DNA from: Trema orientale
Taxonomy: Eukaryota > Streptophyta > Magnoliopsida > Rosales > Cannabaceae
Direction: 5' to 3'
NCBI GenBank assembly: GCA_002914845.1
Contig: JXTC01000040.1
Coordinates: 62,001-126,000 of the forward strand
Length of the DNA: 64,000 nt
Part shown: positions 36,572 to 46,923 of the stretch, piece after piece
How the letters are laid out: each line of letters starts with the position of its first letter
Position numbering within the stretch: position 1 is the stretch's first letter
Notes under the pieces: model-generated
Told to the model about the DNA's origin: nothing
Seen by the model: only the letters and a program-made list of their open reading frames with translations
Databases searched by the model: none
Program-made: the position numbers and the translations under genes

Positions 36572-39500
36572 TTACTTTTTGACAAAACTCAAACGTTTAC
36601 GGTTGATACCGTCCAATCGGATAAGTATTGTTCCAGCATTCTCTCCCTCTACCCACTTTATTGATTCTTTCTCTAATAGCTTGAGAACCTGTTTCAATAT
36701 TAAACATAAACCCAACATATAAATTTCTTATTAAAACATATTCGGTTACTAATTATTAAAACATACTTCCAAATTGACCGTGGAAATCAAATATTTGCGC
36801 ATGTTATTAATAAATACAATAAGATTCATTATCTTAAGTTATTAAAATTGCAAGAGAAATGGTACTAAAAGGATATAAGTGATTCATGGGAAAGATTCCC
36901 TCCCTTTTCAAGCAAAGTCTGATATCACTCAAAAATATGTCCCCTGTAACATCAAAAACTTATCATGTATATGTGTGTGTGTGTATATATATATCATTCT
37001 CCATACAGTTCTAAATAAGTGAAGCATTACCTACTCCAAAACCAAGAGAATAAATGACCTTACCAGACGTCTACGAGATCTGTTTGAGCTGTCTTTCACC
37101 TTAAGACATTGGAATGCTGATGACCAAGGTCATGTACAACTTTAGTTTCAATTAACAAAAAAATAACCCAACAGATAATAGAAAGCAGAAAAACTAATGA
37201 CTTACATGGAATGCCTGCAAGTGAAGAAAGATGACATTTCAAAAGCTGTATCGCATCCTTAGCACCATGGTCATGCAAGTCAAGCAACAATTCATCTTGT
37301 TCCTCCACATCTCTGCCAATAGGGTAGAACACAAATGAAAAATGGCGGAGACAGAAGAAAAAACATACACCTCATCTGAATGGATACTCACTTGGTTTTA
37401 AGAATCATTTTATTGGACTCTTCATCTGCTTCACGAGCCCTTTTGTGATACAAGTGACCCTGCCAAATAAGAACACAAGTCGTAACTCTCTACCACAAGC
37501 CCTAATCCAATCAAGATTTGGGAACAGATGGACAACACACCTCTTCCAGAAGCCTTCCAGCTAGAACATGATTGCCCTTTACAAATGCAGCTACAGCCTA
37601 ACAAGGAAACTATATTAGGGCAAACCAACAAAGCTATGGAGAGAAAGTACATTGTATATTTTTTTTTGACATGCCTAAATAGATGTGAACGTTAGAGAGG
37701 CAGTTAAAGGCCACCTACAGCTTGATAATAGTCTTTCGTCAGTCTATAATACTCCTTAACACCATTACGAAGAGCCAGGTAACTATCCTCATCTTTATCT
37801 GCAATTCATATCATAAAAGAATAAACAGAAGTTGGAAATGGAACTAAAACATAAGCCAGCCTCACAATCATCTAGCTACCCGCCGCACAAATGCATAGAC
37901 ACATGCATAGAATATACTCGTACATCCAAAAGGCAAAATTAATACAATTTGTCATGGCTAGTGGATCAATTCCAAGGAGTTGAACAATGTATGACAACAA
38001 CTTCAGTTTTCCCCTACATCATAACAATGTATTAACAAGTGATCCATATATTCCCAAACCCTGCGTCTACCCCCTAATAAATATATAATTAACTAAACCT
38101 CTGTACTCCATAGTGGAGAAGTGAAATCTCCCTGTATAATGAAAGATGTTGGGCATACCATACTCATCACGTGTCTGTGGGTAAACTGCAGTGGTCTTCC
38201 GCTCTACAACAAAGTCACATGGAGGTTCAGCCACTGCCTCTCCAAATATGCCTGACCTCTTCACTGCCATTGCTTTTTGTTTAGATAACACATAGTCATT
38301 CTTTTTCTCAGGGACAGAAAATAAAGAAGTCAGAATATCCCTCTCCAGATGGTTTCTCTGCTTTTGTCCTGTAGATAATTCTTTACTCGAGTTTGATGAT
38401 GTATCCTCAGTACTAAACAAAAATAAGCCATTAATCAGTAGCATTCCTCGACAGCTCATATCAAGAAACCATGAGAATTGTAATCAAAAGCTAAACAAAA
38501 GATGGGATGAAATTATACCCGCCAGAATTGTTTGTGCACTTCATCTGATGTGAAGGAACTTCGGCCTTTGAGCGCAATCCCGTAAGCTGGAGAACAAACT
38601 CAAATGAGAAGGAAAGAGAAAAAACAACATAATCATGCTTGTAATCACAAGAATATAGATCATCTTTGAAAAAAAAATATAAACCATCAGGTTAGTACAT
38701 TTTAACAAACATCATTGAAGCATTATTTTCTTATTAAACAAAAAAAGGCATGCACAATCTTGTATACCACTTTGTTCTCTTATGTTATCATTTGCAAATC
38801 ATACCAACCTCATCAGTGGAGCCACTAACAGATCTGTTCTTGTTGTCCAAGGTCGCTGCAGACAGATCAAATAGTTTGTCCATACTCTGAACAGTAAAGA
38901 AATTGGCAAGTGCTAAAAAATAGTATTCAATGAAATAACAAATTTTGAGAGGAATAAACAAAATCTTGATAATAACAATAACAACAAAACTAAAAGCATG
39001 TCTACCTTTGGCATATCATACCCACAAGCCTCTGCAAGTTCAACATAAACCCCGATTAGGTTTCACTAATTAAGGTTAATGTAAAAGTATATTAATATAG
39101 ATCAAAGCAAATCTAACTACAATCTCAAATCAAATAATGCAACTAGACGACCATTAAGTAAGCCAAATTGTTACTTCAATATGGTAGAACACTTGGTATC
39201 AAAGTTCTCTCAATAACAACAATAAATTGATTTGGAAAAATTATCATTTTCTTTTTTAAAAAAATTAAACTAAACAGTAATTATTTTTCTCCAACAAGGA
39301 TGAAGCATTTAGCAGCAACCTTGTTCGTTACAGTACTTCGTAGAAAAAAAAAAACAAGTTAAAAAAGAAATGATACGGGAGTTAACACCTATAGCATGAA
39401 TTTAAAGAAACAAGTTAAAAAAGAAATGATACGGGAGTTAACACCTATAGCATGAATTTAAACTCTAAAAACAGTTCAACGGGCACAGAAAAAATTGGTT

Positions 39501-40077
39501 TACCAAGAACTTGTCGAATCACATCCCTCTCTAGCTTGAATCCATCTCCAAGCATGCGGAACAGAAATTCTTCCATTTCATTATGCATACCATCATTCCT
39601 TTCAGAATTTGACTTAGCTTCTTCTCCCCAAAGCTCGGATACCGGCAGCACCTTTGAGTCCAGTTTCATCGGTTTGTTCGATTTGCCCGACGACGCATTC
39701 GTTGATCTTGCGGTCCGAATGTAAGCCTTACCAATAATGCTCGAGACAGAACCAACCGAAACAGGACAGTTCTTCGGATTCGAATGCCTGGAATTTCCAT
39801 TCCCTTCAAATGACAGCTCAGAAACATTGACAGATAACGATTCTGGAGCTTGTTCACTCCCTCTTGCTTCACCATTGGCAGCAACTTCGGTAGAAGCAGA
39901 CGTGCTTCCCTGCTCTTGGTAGAGAAATTCATAGGCTAAATCCGGATTCCGGTCAGCCTTGCAATAAGCAGAAGCTATTTCATCCAGAGTAAATGCAGAA
40001 CCAAATGCATCAAGCAAACCCTTTAAAGCCCTCTCTTCATCATCAAACTCTGATCCACTAAAACCAGATGCTTCCAT
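36572..40077 (-). CDS. SDE5: SDE5-like protein: UBA-like N terminus, DUF1771, degenerate Smr domain
   Basis: Eleven coding exons rebuilt: 40077-39504, 39031-39006, 38886-38809, 38586-38519, 38412-38159, 37798-37719, 37597-37541, 37459-37392, 37312-37206, 37116-37064, 36688-36572; total 1482 nt, 493 aa, every junction in frame. The N terminus (DDEERALKGLLDAFGSAFTL) looks like a UBA/CUE-type helical bundle. Residues ~340-398 are DUF1771 (YLALRNGVKEYYRLTKDYYQ...HKRAREADEESN). Then an Smr-type domain follows, with LLDLHDHGAKDAIQLL (~410-425) and a C-terminal WVEGENAGTILIRLDG, but where Smr has TGxG this one has KDSSNRSRR. The combination matches plant SDE5, a factor in trans-acting siRNA and transgene silencing pathways that was proposed to act in RNA trafficking. 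The alternative is another DUF1771-Smr paralogue (At5g58720 type). Function is inferred from family. Confidence 0.72.
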
Positions 40078-40520
40078 TGCCAGCAACACTTCTCTGATCA
40101 AAATGTAAAATCAATAAAATCCCAGAAATTTTCAGACTAACAATAGTTCACCATTATCAAACAACGAAGCTCAAATTCAAATCTCAAACCAAACAATTCA
40201 GATTAAAACAACAAAAAACAAAAAAAAAAACAAAAAATGCAACCTTCTTCAACGCAATCAAACAGAAACTTAGCAAGCAATCCCCAAACAAAAATCTCTT
40301 AAATCTGAAACCCTAGAAAACAATGACAGAGCTAAGCAAAGCATGAACAGAGCCATTTCATGAATGAAGCTTCGAGAGTGAGAAGAGAGGTTTGGTTACC
40401 TGAAGCTGAATCGGAAGTGAGTGAGCGGAGGAGCGAGAGCGAAGAAGCACTGTATATCCAAACAAGAAGAGGAGAGAGAAAATTAGAGAGAGAAAGTTTG
40501 AGAGAGAAAGTGGAGTCCTC
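40078..40520 (-). other. 5' UTR exon, leader intron and core promoter of the SDE5-like gene
   Basis: On the minus strand, a donor at CAGCTTCAG|gtaacc (exon end 40400) and an acceptor TTTTGATCAG (exon start 40093) define a ~300-bp intron in the 5' UTR. The upstream exon (from about 40500) is CT/GA-rich with repeated GAGAGAGAAA/CTCTCTCT. The start codon ATG at 40077 begins MEASGF. Confidence 0.6.
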
Positions 40521-40781
40521 CTCCTCCTCAGGCTGAATGGATGAGGAGAGTGAGTGAGTAGTTATGGTGGCAAGGAAAAGGAACAGGAGGAAGACGAGAG
40601 AGAGAAAATGTGTGTGTCAAGGTGGCTCTCTGATTCTCTGGGCCCCACGCGCCGTCTCCCTTCTCTTGCACGCTTTCTTTATGCTCTGACCCCCTTCTGA
40701 TTCTTATTTGGGCCAGGCCCATTAAGTATCTCATCTGTTTGTGGCTAAAATAACACACTTTCCATCTTTGGTCTCTAATAA

Positions 40782-40967
40782 TAACAAAAATATCATAGGG
40801 TTTTAATTTATACACCAATTTCACCCATTTGACAAAAATTTTGTTAGCCAAAAGAGTAAATTTTGTGTTTGAGGTAACAAAAATATCATAGGGTTTTAAT
40901 TTATATACCAATTTCACCCATTTGACAAAAATTTTGTTAGCCAAAAGAGTAAATTTTGTGTTTGAGG
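40782..40967. repeat. 93-bp tandem duplication (2 copies)
   Basis: Copies at 40782-40874 and 40875-40967 share TATCATAGGGTTTTAATTTA, TTTGACAAAAATTTTGTTAG and AAATTTTGTGTTTGAGGTAA, with a single visible mismatch. It explains the repeated peptide in the 138-residue open frame on the minus strand, which is not a gene. Confidence 0.93.
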
Positions 40968-40998
40968 TAATACACTCCTTTTGGCTAAGACATTAGGT

Positions 40999-41192
40999 TT
41001 ATACGGCGGGCGGAGGACTTGTACGACTTTCTTTGAGTCTGCGCTGGTTTTTGTACTTTCTGATAGCGCGTGATATAGAATATTAATTTTATACGGTGGG
41101 TGGATGAGTTGTACAATTTTTTCTTGAAATTTTTGTATTTTTTTTAACGGTTTTTGTAATGTGCTGGTTTTCGTACTTTCGTTTAATGCATG
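40999..41192. repeat. Diverged ~95-bp tandem repeat
   Basis: Two units start TTTATACGGYGGGYGGA (about 40999 and 41090) and end GTGCTGGTTTTYGTACTTTC or close variants. About three quarters of the bases match by eye. Confidence 0.6.
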
Positions 41193-42199
41193 GAACCCTT
41201 TTTTTTTAAAGAATTATTTTTTTGGATTATTTTGCAGTTTTCAAAGTAGGTTTTTTATTTTTTTTCTCATTTCTTTTTGTTTTTATTTTAATTTTTTAGC
41301 ATTAAATTTTAGTATGATATAAATAATTTTTTTCCTCTTTCTATTAGTTAATTTTTAAGTAACCATTTTTTCTTTTTATCTTAATCCTTCTTTTTTATGG
41401 GCCCTATAATTCAATGGATGACTTTTGACGAATTATCGATGATCATCCATTTGATTATTCTTGATCATCCTTACTCTTACATATCGGTGTTCAGTGAATG
41501 AGTCCGGCGACTTATCATTATCAACAGTTATTTGAAGCCAATAACTTACTAAGTTACTTAGTTAATTATGTTTACATACCGATAAGTAACCCACTAGGTG
41601 TAATCATTTTACATTGAAAAAAAAAAGAAATGTGAACAAGGATACCATTAGGAAGATTTGGGAGTTGAGGGGTAAAAAAAAAAAACAAGCAGATTACCAT
41701 AAATAATGTACCATGTTATTTGTTGTATGGAAAAATGGGAAGAGAAGTTAGGTGTTCCATAATGCCAAAAAAAAAAGGTGTGGGTCCGCCAAAATTTAGC
41801 AACATCCCACATTTTGATTGTTGTTTTTTAAAAATGACACATTTCAAAGAGTACCATTTTCATAAAAATAAAATAAAATAAAATACACCAACTCTATTTT
41901 TAAAACGTTTTGGGCTCATGTTGATTAAGAAAAATTTTGACCCATGTCCTATTATTCAAAATTAGGCTACTATTTTCGGTATTTTATATAACAATTAGGG
42001 TATTATTTACAAACCTTTTCTTTTCTTCCCCATGAAAAAAGTAAAAAATATTGGATAAAAATGCCACATTTCAAAGGATACCATTTTCGTAGAAAAGAAA
42101 ATATAAAATACCCCAACTGTATTTTTAAAACGTTTTGGGCTCATGTTAATTAAGAAAATATTTGACCCATGTAATATTATTCAAACTTAGGGCACTATT

Positions 42200-42991
42200 A
42201 TCACTGGTGGTGGCGGCTTAGTGGTAGCGTGCCTACATGGTGGTCTGGCATCTAGAAGGTAGAGAGTTCGAGGCCTTATAGGTGCGGGTTAAACTCGATG
42301 CAGGTAGGAATGGCAATGAGGCCGATGCAGATATTAATCAACGGATAACAGGGAACCGTGGTTACCCATTGATAATAATAAAATATTAAAAAAATTAAGA
42401 TGAAAATTCTAAATCTTTTTCATAATCAACAAAATATTAAATACAACAATATACTAATAGTTTTCAAACTCTAAAATTTAAATATATAAGTACATATAAC
42501 TCTCCAAATTTATTATTTTACCAAAAATATAAGAACATAAATAGTGTAAAATTAAATACATATCTATATGTATAATAATTTTTCTATGTGAATATATATA
42601 TTGGGTCGGGTACGAAGCAAATTATGCTAATACCGTCCTTGCACCATACCCGCATATTAATGGTGCGGTTATTCTCCGCCCTGGTCATTTTTCCCACTTG
42701 AGCGGATTTTTTCCTCCCTATTAAGATCAGATTACTACGGATACTCGTAACCGTGGGTTATATTGCCATCCCTAGGTGCAAGAATATTTTCTATTTCCTA
42801 TTGACTGATTGACCCACTAATGTGGGTCCATGTCAAATGGGGCACTCTTTTCCTCATAGCTGACCAGACCACGGGGACCACAACGCATGATCACTCCACT
42901 TGGTAGTCCCGATTGAGCCTCTAATATGGGGTAGACTGAGAGAGGAATGTGAAGTAGGTCACCCTTATTTCCATTTTTTCCGTAAAAAAAA
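42200..42991 (+). mobile_element. tRNA-derived SINE, interrupted by a hAT-like MITE
   Basis: The SINE begins with GGTGGCGGCTTAGTGGTAGC (A box) and has GAGTTCGAGGCC (B box) about 45 bp later; it ends in a T/A-rich tail GTAAAAAAAA. Direct repeats TTAGGGCACTATT at 42187-42199 and TTAGGGTACTATT at 42992-43004 (12 of 13) are its target duplication. Removing the later insertion leaves a SINE of about 310 bp. Confidence 0.7.
42305..42774. mobile_element. hAT-like MITE inside the SINE
   Basis: Terminal inverted repeats TAGGAATGGCAAT and ATTGCCATCCCTA (12 of 13) bound 470 bp. The flanks GATGCAGG (42297-42304) and GGTGCAAG (42775-42782) match 6 of 8 and look like an aged 8-bp target duplication, as in hAT elements. 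The inside has CGGGTA / TACCCG words often found in plant hAT MITEs of this end type. Confidence 0.68.
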
Positions 42992-43933
42992 TTAGGGTAC
43001 TATTTCCATAATTTGTATAACAATTAACAAGGCTTTTTTTTTTTTCTTTCTGATGAAAAAAAGTAAAAAATATTGGTGTGGCCCCAATGGTCACATCTTA
43101 AAAAAAGTATGGGTGATTAAAGCATACCATGTCTTGTGTAAAATTTGTCTCCGGAGCATTAATTTTTGTAATTAACATAATACTCGAGCAACCTTCTCGC
43201 AAAAAAATAGAAAAAAGACCCGGAAAAAAAAAAAAAAAGGCAGCCACTAACCGTGGAAAAGAATTAATAATTAAAGCAAAGACAAGTATACCTTAGTGAG
43301 GCCGATCAATGAGTTAAGATAAGCGTTATTTGCTTAAAGAATGTTTGGACAAGAGATAGATTAAAATAATGTGTGGAATAATAAAGTGTTTAAATAGTCT
43401 TTAAACCATACATACCAAGCAATAGTGTTGTCTTTTTGATTTGTTGTAATCAATGGCATTAATAATTAATATTGTTGTCAATAGAGATAAGGCATAAATG
43501 TTACTTTTATCAATATAAATACTTTGCCGAAATGCTACGCATGGCATAATTAGCCAACCGTATAGTGATTAAGATTATCAACTCTTTTTTTCACTTTAAA
43601 TTATATATATAGGTTCCTTAGTAGGTTTTTTTTTTCCTGTTCATAGGACGTTCGTAATAAATTTTAATTAAGCAAAATAATACTATAGATAGGTTAAAAT
43701 AAATCTCTATTGGATTAGTGCATATATATATTACACATATATAAAGGACACGTACGTACGTAATTCTTTGATCACAAGAACGCGATGACACTAGCTTCCC
43801 ATAACAAAATATGCATGAAATCATTTTTCTTGCCTTACCTTCTCCCAAACAAACTCCTAACTTTCATGCCAATTCAAAATCTCTCTCTCAGTTTTTAAAA
43901 AGTACGAATATTCCCAAAGGACCAGATCTTCAC

Positions 43934-43943
43934 TATATATAAA
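43934..43943 (+). promoter_or_regulatory. TATA box of the secreted-protein gene
   Basis: TATATATAAA lies 82 bp before the start codon at 44025, so transcription would begin near 43965-43975, giving a short leader. This is the clearest TATA box in the window. Confidence 0.7.
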
Positions 43944-44024
43944 GCCTAAGCATGCCAAAGAGCAAGCAACGCACACTTATAACATAATTCATACACTCAA
44001 ATTATAAGTACGTGGCCAAAAATA

Positions 44025-44696
44025 ATGGCAGCACCAAAATGGGGTTCCCTAGCCTTCTTTGTCTTACTCATTACTATTAGCACCTTTCAATCACTCTCCT
44101 TTGCTCGTGAAGTCACCACTAGTACTACTACTACTAACAAGGATCATCGCCAACAAGAGGATCAAGTGATAAAGCCAACCGGCTCAGACATGGAGGGAGG
44201 AACTGGGGGGACATGGCTGTGGCCGTGGTCGAGCGGCGTTGAACCAAGTCCAGAATTTAGTATTGGAGGCCGGATTGATTTTGGTGATGACGAGAATGAT
44301 CATGGCAGCAGCGGTTGCGATGATGGCTTCAACAATATTGGGAACGGCGGGGGCGGCGGCATCTCGTGGGGAGGTGTTCCTCTATTTTGCACGCCGTTAC
44401 CGCCGGCTGAATGCCATGATGGTGAGAACTGTGGCGTTGGAAGAAAATTGTACCTGGATTTCAGCAAGTCTAGACCAACCATCACTACTTCCTACAAGTC
44501 CAATGTGGATGAACGCCACAAAAATGGGGCTCATATGATGGCAAACGACAAGTCGTCCCAGACAGATAAGACGACGACGACGAAGAGGCCCACTCATGAT
44601 GGAAAAAACGTGGCCGGTGAAGGGCAGCAGGGACATAATGGTCAAGAAAATATGATGACGCGGGATGCCATCCCAATTGCCCCGGGGCACAACTAA
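44025..44696 (+). CDS. Small secreted Gly/Asp/Thr-rich protein, possible peptide precursor
   Basis: Single-exon 223-aa protein, not assigned to a family. Residues 1-27 are a clear signal peptide (hydrophobic SLAFFVLLITISTFQSLSFA, cleavage likely before REV). The mature part is low complexity: Thr-rich 31-37, Gly-rich 58-63 and 107-115, an Asp-rich stretch 90-101, and a central block with four cysteines (SSGCDDGF, PLFCTPLPPAECHDGENCGVG). The C-terminal third is Lys/Thr/His-rich and hydrophilic. It ends DAIPIAPGHN, which loosely recalls the Pro/Gly/His-containing C-terminal peptides of CEP or IDA-type precursors. Strong TATA box and short leader suggest a tightly regulated gene. Function unknown; the peptide-hormone idea is inference only. 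Confidence 0.75.
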   Translation: MAAPKWGSLAFFVLLITISTFQSLSFAREVTTSTTTTNKDHRQQEDQVIKPTGSDMEGGTGGTWLWPWSSGVEPSPEFSIGGRIDFGDDENDHGSSGCDDGFNNIGNGGGGGISWGGVPLFCTPLPPAECHDGENCGVGRKLYLDFSKSRPTITTSYKSNVDERHKNGAHMMANDKSSQTDKTTTTKRPTHDGKNVAGEGQQGHNGQENMMTRDAIPIAPGHN

Positions 44697-45011
44697 TTTC
44701 GGACTAGTGGATTAAAAATAAGCATGTATACTGGGTGTGACATACACTATGTTCTCTGCGTCTTTACCTCTTAATTAATAAAACCTTCATATCCAGTAAT
44801 TTCAATCTGAGATAACAAGGAAAAAGAAACTAAAATAATTTTTAGATATACGCATATATATATATATGGTACGGACATATGTACTACGACTATATAACCT
44901 TCAAAAGCTTAGGCCAATATTATTGCTATTATTTCAAGCGGTGCAATCTCATGCAGCATCAGTAGTAGTAGTACACTAGCTTGAATAAATAAGTACATAC
45001 GGATTAGATAT

Positions 45012-46291
45012 TCATTTTTGAGTGACGCAAGAGGTGAGATCTGATTCAATCTGATCATAATCACGATCATGATCAGGTGGTGGTGATTGTTCCTCGGAAA
45101 CAGTAGTAGCTAGTCCATCAGCCCAATTGGAAGCACTGCCAGTACGTGGAATGCTGTGGAGGCGAGTGTACAAGTCCACTTGAAAACTCACTCCACAGAT
45201 GTTTCCATCATCGTCTTGGCGTGCAATTGCTCTTACCTTGTTCAGTGGATGGTCAAAGCTTATCAGTCCACTTCCATTTCTAAATATGCACCCTGCGTTA
45301 CTAATTAATCACACTTTTGGCCACTAAATGTAAATATAAATTATAGTCCCTCTATATGCACATATATATATATATATGTACATATAAACAATCTTGGGAT
45401 TGGAATGTAAACTGAAATTAATTAACCTGGAGGAAAAGGTGCACAAGATTTTCCACAAGCTTCTTTGATGATATTGGGATTGTTGGAGCAAACTAAGGAC
45501 CCATCACGGGCCAATCCCCAGTGAAAATCAACGCTTCCATTACCGTCCTTTTAAGTACATTATTAGTTTGTTAGCAAATAATTTACATAGACATTAAGCC
45601 AGTGTGTGTGTGTGTGTATGTACGTACATATCATAGTTCATAGTCATGCATTTTCATACTAATATGAACTAAAAAGATAACGTTTATGTCATATAATATG
45701 ATTGGACTGACCCTGGCTGCAAGGAGGGTACCAGATGGAGCATCAAAGAGAATGAAAGCAAAGTTTCCTTGGAGATCTTTAATGACTTGATCAATTGGGT
45801 AAGGTGCTCTATCTCTTAGCACCTTGTAGGCTTCAACCACAACTATGGCTTCTGTTGCTTGCCTTGGGAGCCCATAATGGCGTCTGAGATCTGAAGTGTT
45901 CAACAAATTTCCAATGAAAATGCAAAACACATCGTCCATCACAACAATAGACCTAATAAAATACATGCAGAACACAAGAAAATCAGTTATTTAATTCTAC
46001 GAAAAAACGAGGCGGGAAAAAAAAAAAAGAGGATGTTATGATTTAGTACCTTGGATGGGAATAATTATTGTCATCACGAGACAAAGCCATGAAATTCCCA
46101 TTTGCAAGATTGTACACAGTTGCCTCTGTCCAAGATGACCGAAAAGTCCCCAAGATTTCTTCTCTGGTCATGGAGTTGTTCAAGCCCACTGAAGGCAGGC
46201 TCAGCTCTTCAGGTGGATTTGAGATAGATTTTTCAAACACTGCTAACATTTTTTCCAGTGATACTTTCAAGAACTTTCCAGATGGTTTCAC
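45012..46291 (-). CDS. TSJT1 / aluminium-induced-type protein (YGL and LRDR motifs, DUF3700)
   Basis: Four exons, 46291-46050, 45952-45712, 45547-45427 and 45292-45012, encode 294 aa. The family signatures are present: HYGLPRQ (YGL) and VLRDRAPYP (LRDR), with a glutamine-amidotransferase-like fold expected (DLQGNFAFILFDAPSGTLLAARDGNGSVDFHWGLARDGSLVCSN). The nucleophile Cys of true class-II amidotransferases is not at the N terminus, so enzyme activity is doubtful. Relatives rise under aluminium, auxin, wounding or dark/sugar-starvation treatments. The first ATG gives an extra 14 residues before MLAVFEKS, which is where most relatives start (46249), so the true start may be there; this entry uses the longer form. 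The C-terminal ~40 residues are Asp/Pro-rich and look variable. Confidence 0.9.
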
Positions 46292-46923
46292 AGACTAGAG
46301 CTTGTTACATATACTTCTTAGCACAGAAAAGGTTGGACCTTTTTCCTCTTTTGATAAATTATATGAACTTGGGTTGTAACTGAAGGAAGGAAAAGTGAAG
46401 TAATTTGCTAGCCTTACAAGAGCACTGAGCTGGTAATATGCAAGTGGCAGCTTAATGGCTAGCTTGGTGTGAGACGTGTACCATGTAAGGGAAGGTATGC
46501 AGAAGATGCAGGCAAAGTGCCAAAAAGGCAGTAGCTTGTTTTGGCCTCTAGCTCACCTTTCTGTTAGTCTTTTATCACTCAAATTATGCTTTTCGAGAAT
46601 CAGAAATGAAGTTTTATTTTGCAAGGAGAAAAAAGAGACTGAAAAAAAAATGCACATTATAGGAAGTAAAGATGGAAAAGATGGTAAAGACTGCCTCCTG
46701 CTTGGCAATATTGAACAAGAATGTAACAATTAAGGAATCCAACCATGGTAAATAAAAGAACCAATCTTTCTTATTAGAAATTTACTAAATGATCGAAGTT
46801 ATTTACTATTTTAACACCCAAGTTATCTATAAAATTCAGAAAAAGTGCTAATGAAATAAAGAAAATCATGTAGAAAAGAGTTACTGATGTAATTTGCATG
46901 ACAAGGTTCACAAAAACGAGATT
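46292..46923. other. Intergenic between two minus-strand genes
   Basis: This is the promoter and 5' leader side of the TSJT1-like gene and the 3' flank of MutS2. I see no coding sequence or defined element. Confidence 0.5.

Larger units (their letters stand above)
41830..43079. repeat. ~230-bp direct duplication, second copy split by insertions
   Basis: Copy 1 spans about 41830-42056. Copy 2 starts at 42057 (CACATTTCAAAGGATACCATT), runs to 42199, is interrupted by the SINE, and resumes at 42992-43079 (TTAGGGTACTATT... GAAAAAAAGTAAAAAATATTGG). Shared phrases include AAAACGTTTTGGGCTCATGT and TTGACCCATGT. Confidence 0.8.
40521..43930. other. Repeat-rich intergenic region
   Basis: Divergent promoters lie at both ends (SDE5-like to the left, the secreted protein to the right). 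Between them are tandem duplications and nested transposons, listed separately. From about 43080 to 43930 there is AT-rich DNA and then the promoter of the secreted-protein gene. I saw no gene. Confidence 0.6.

Noticed and set aside
42210-42290. A tRNA gene on the plus strand
   Set aside because: A and B boxes exist but acceptor and anticodon stems do not pair; the target duplications point to a SINE.
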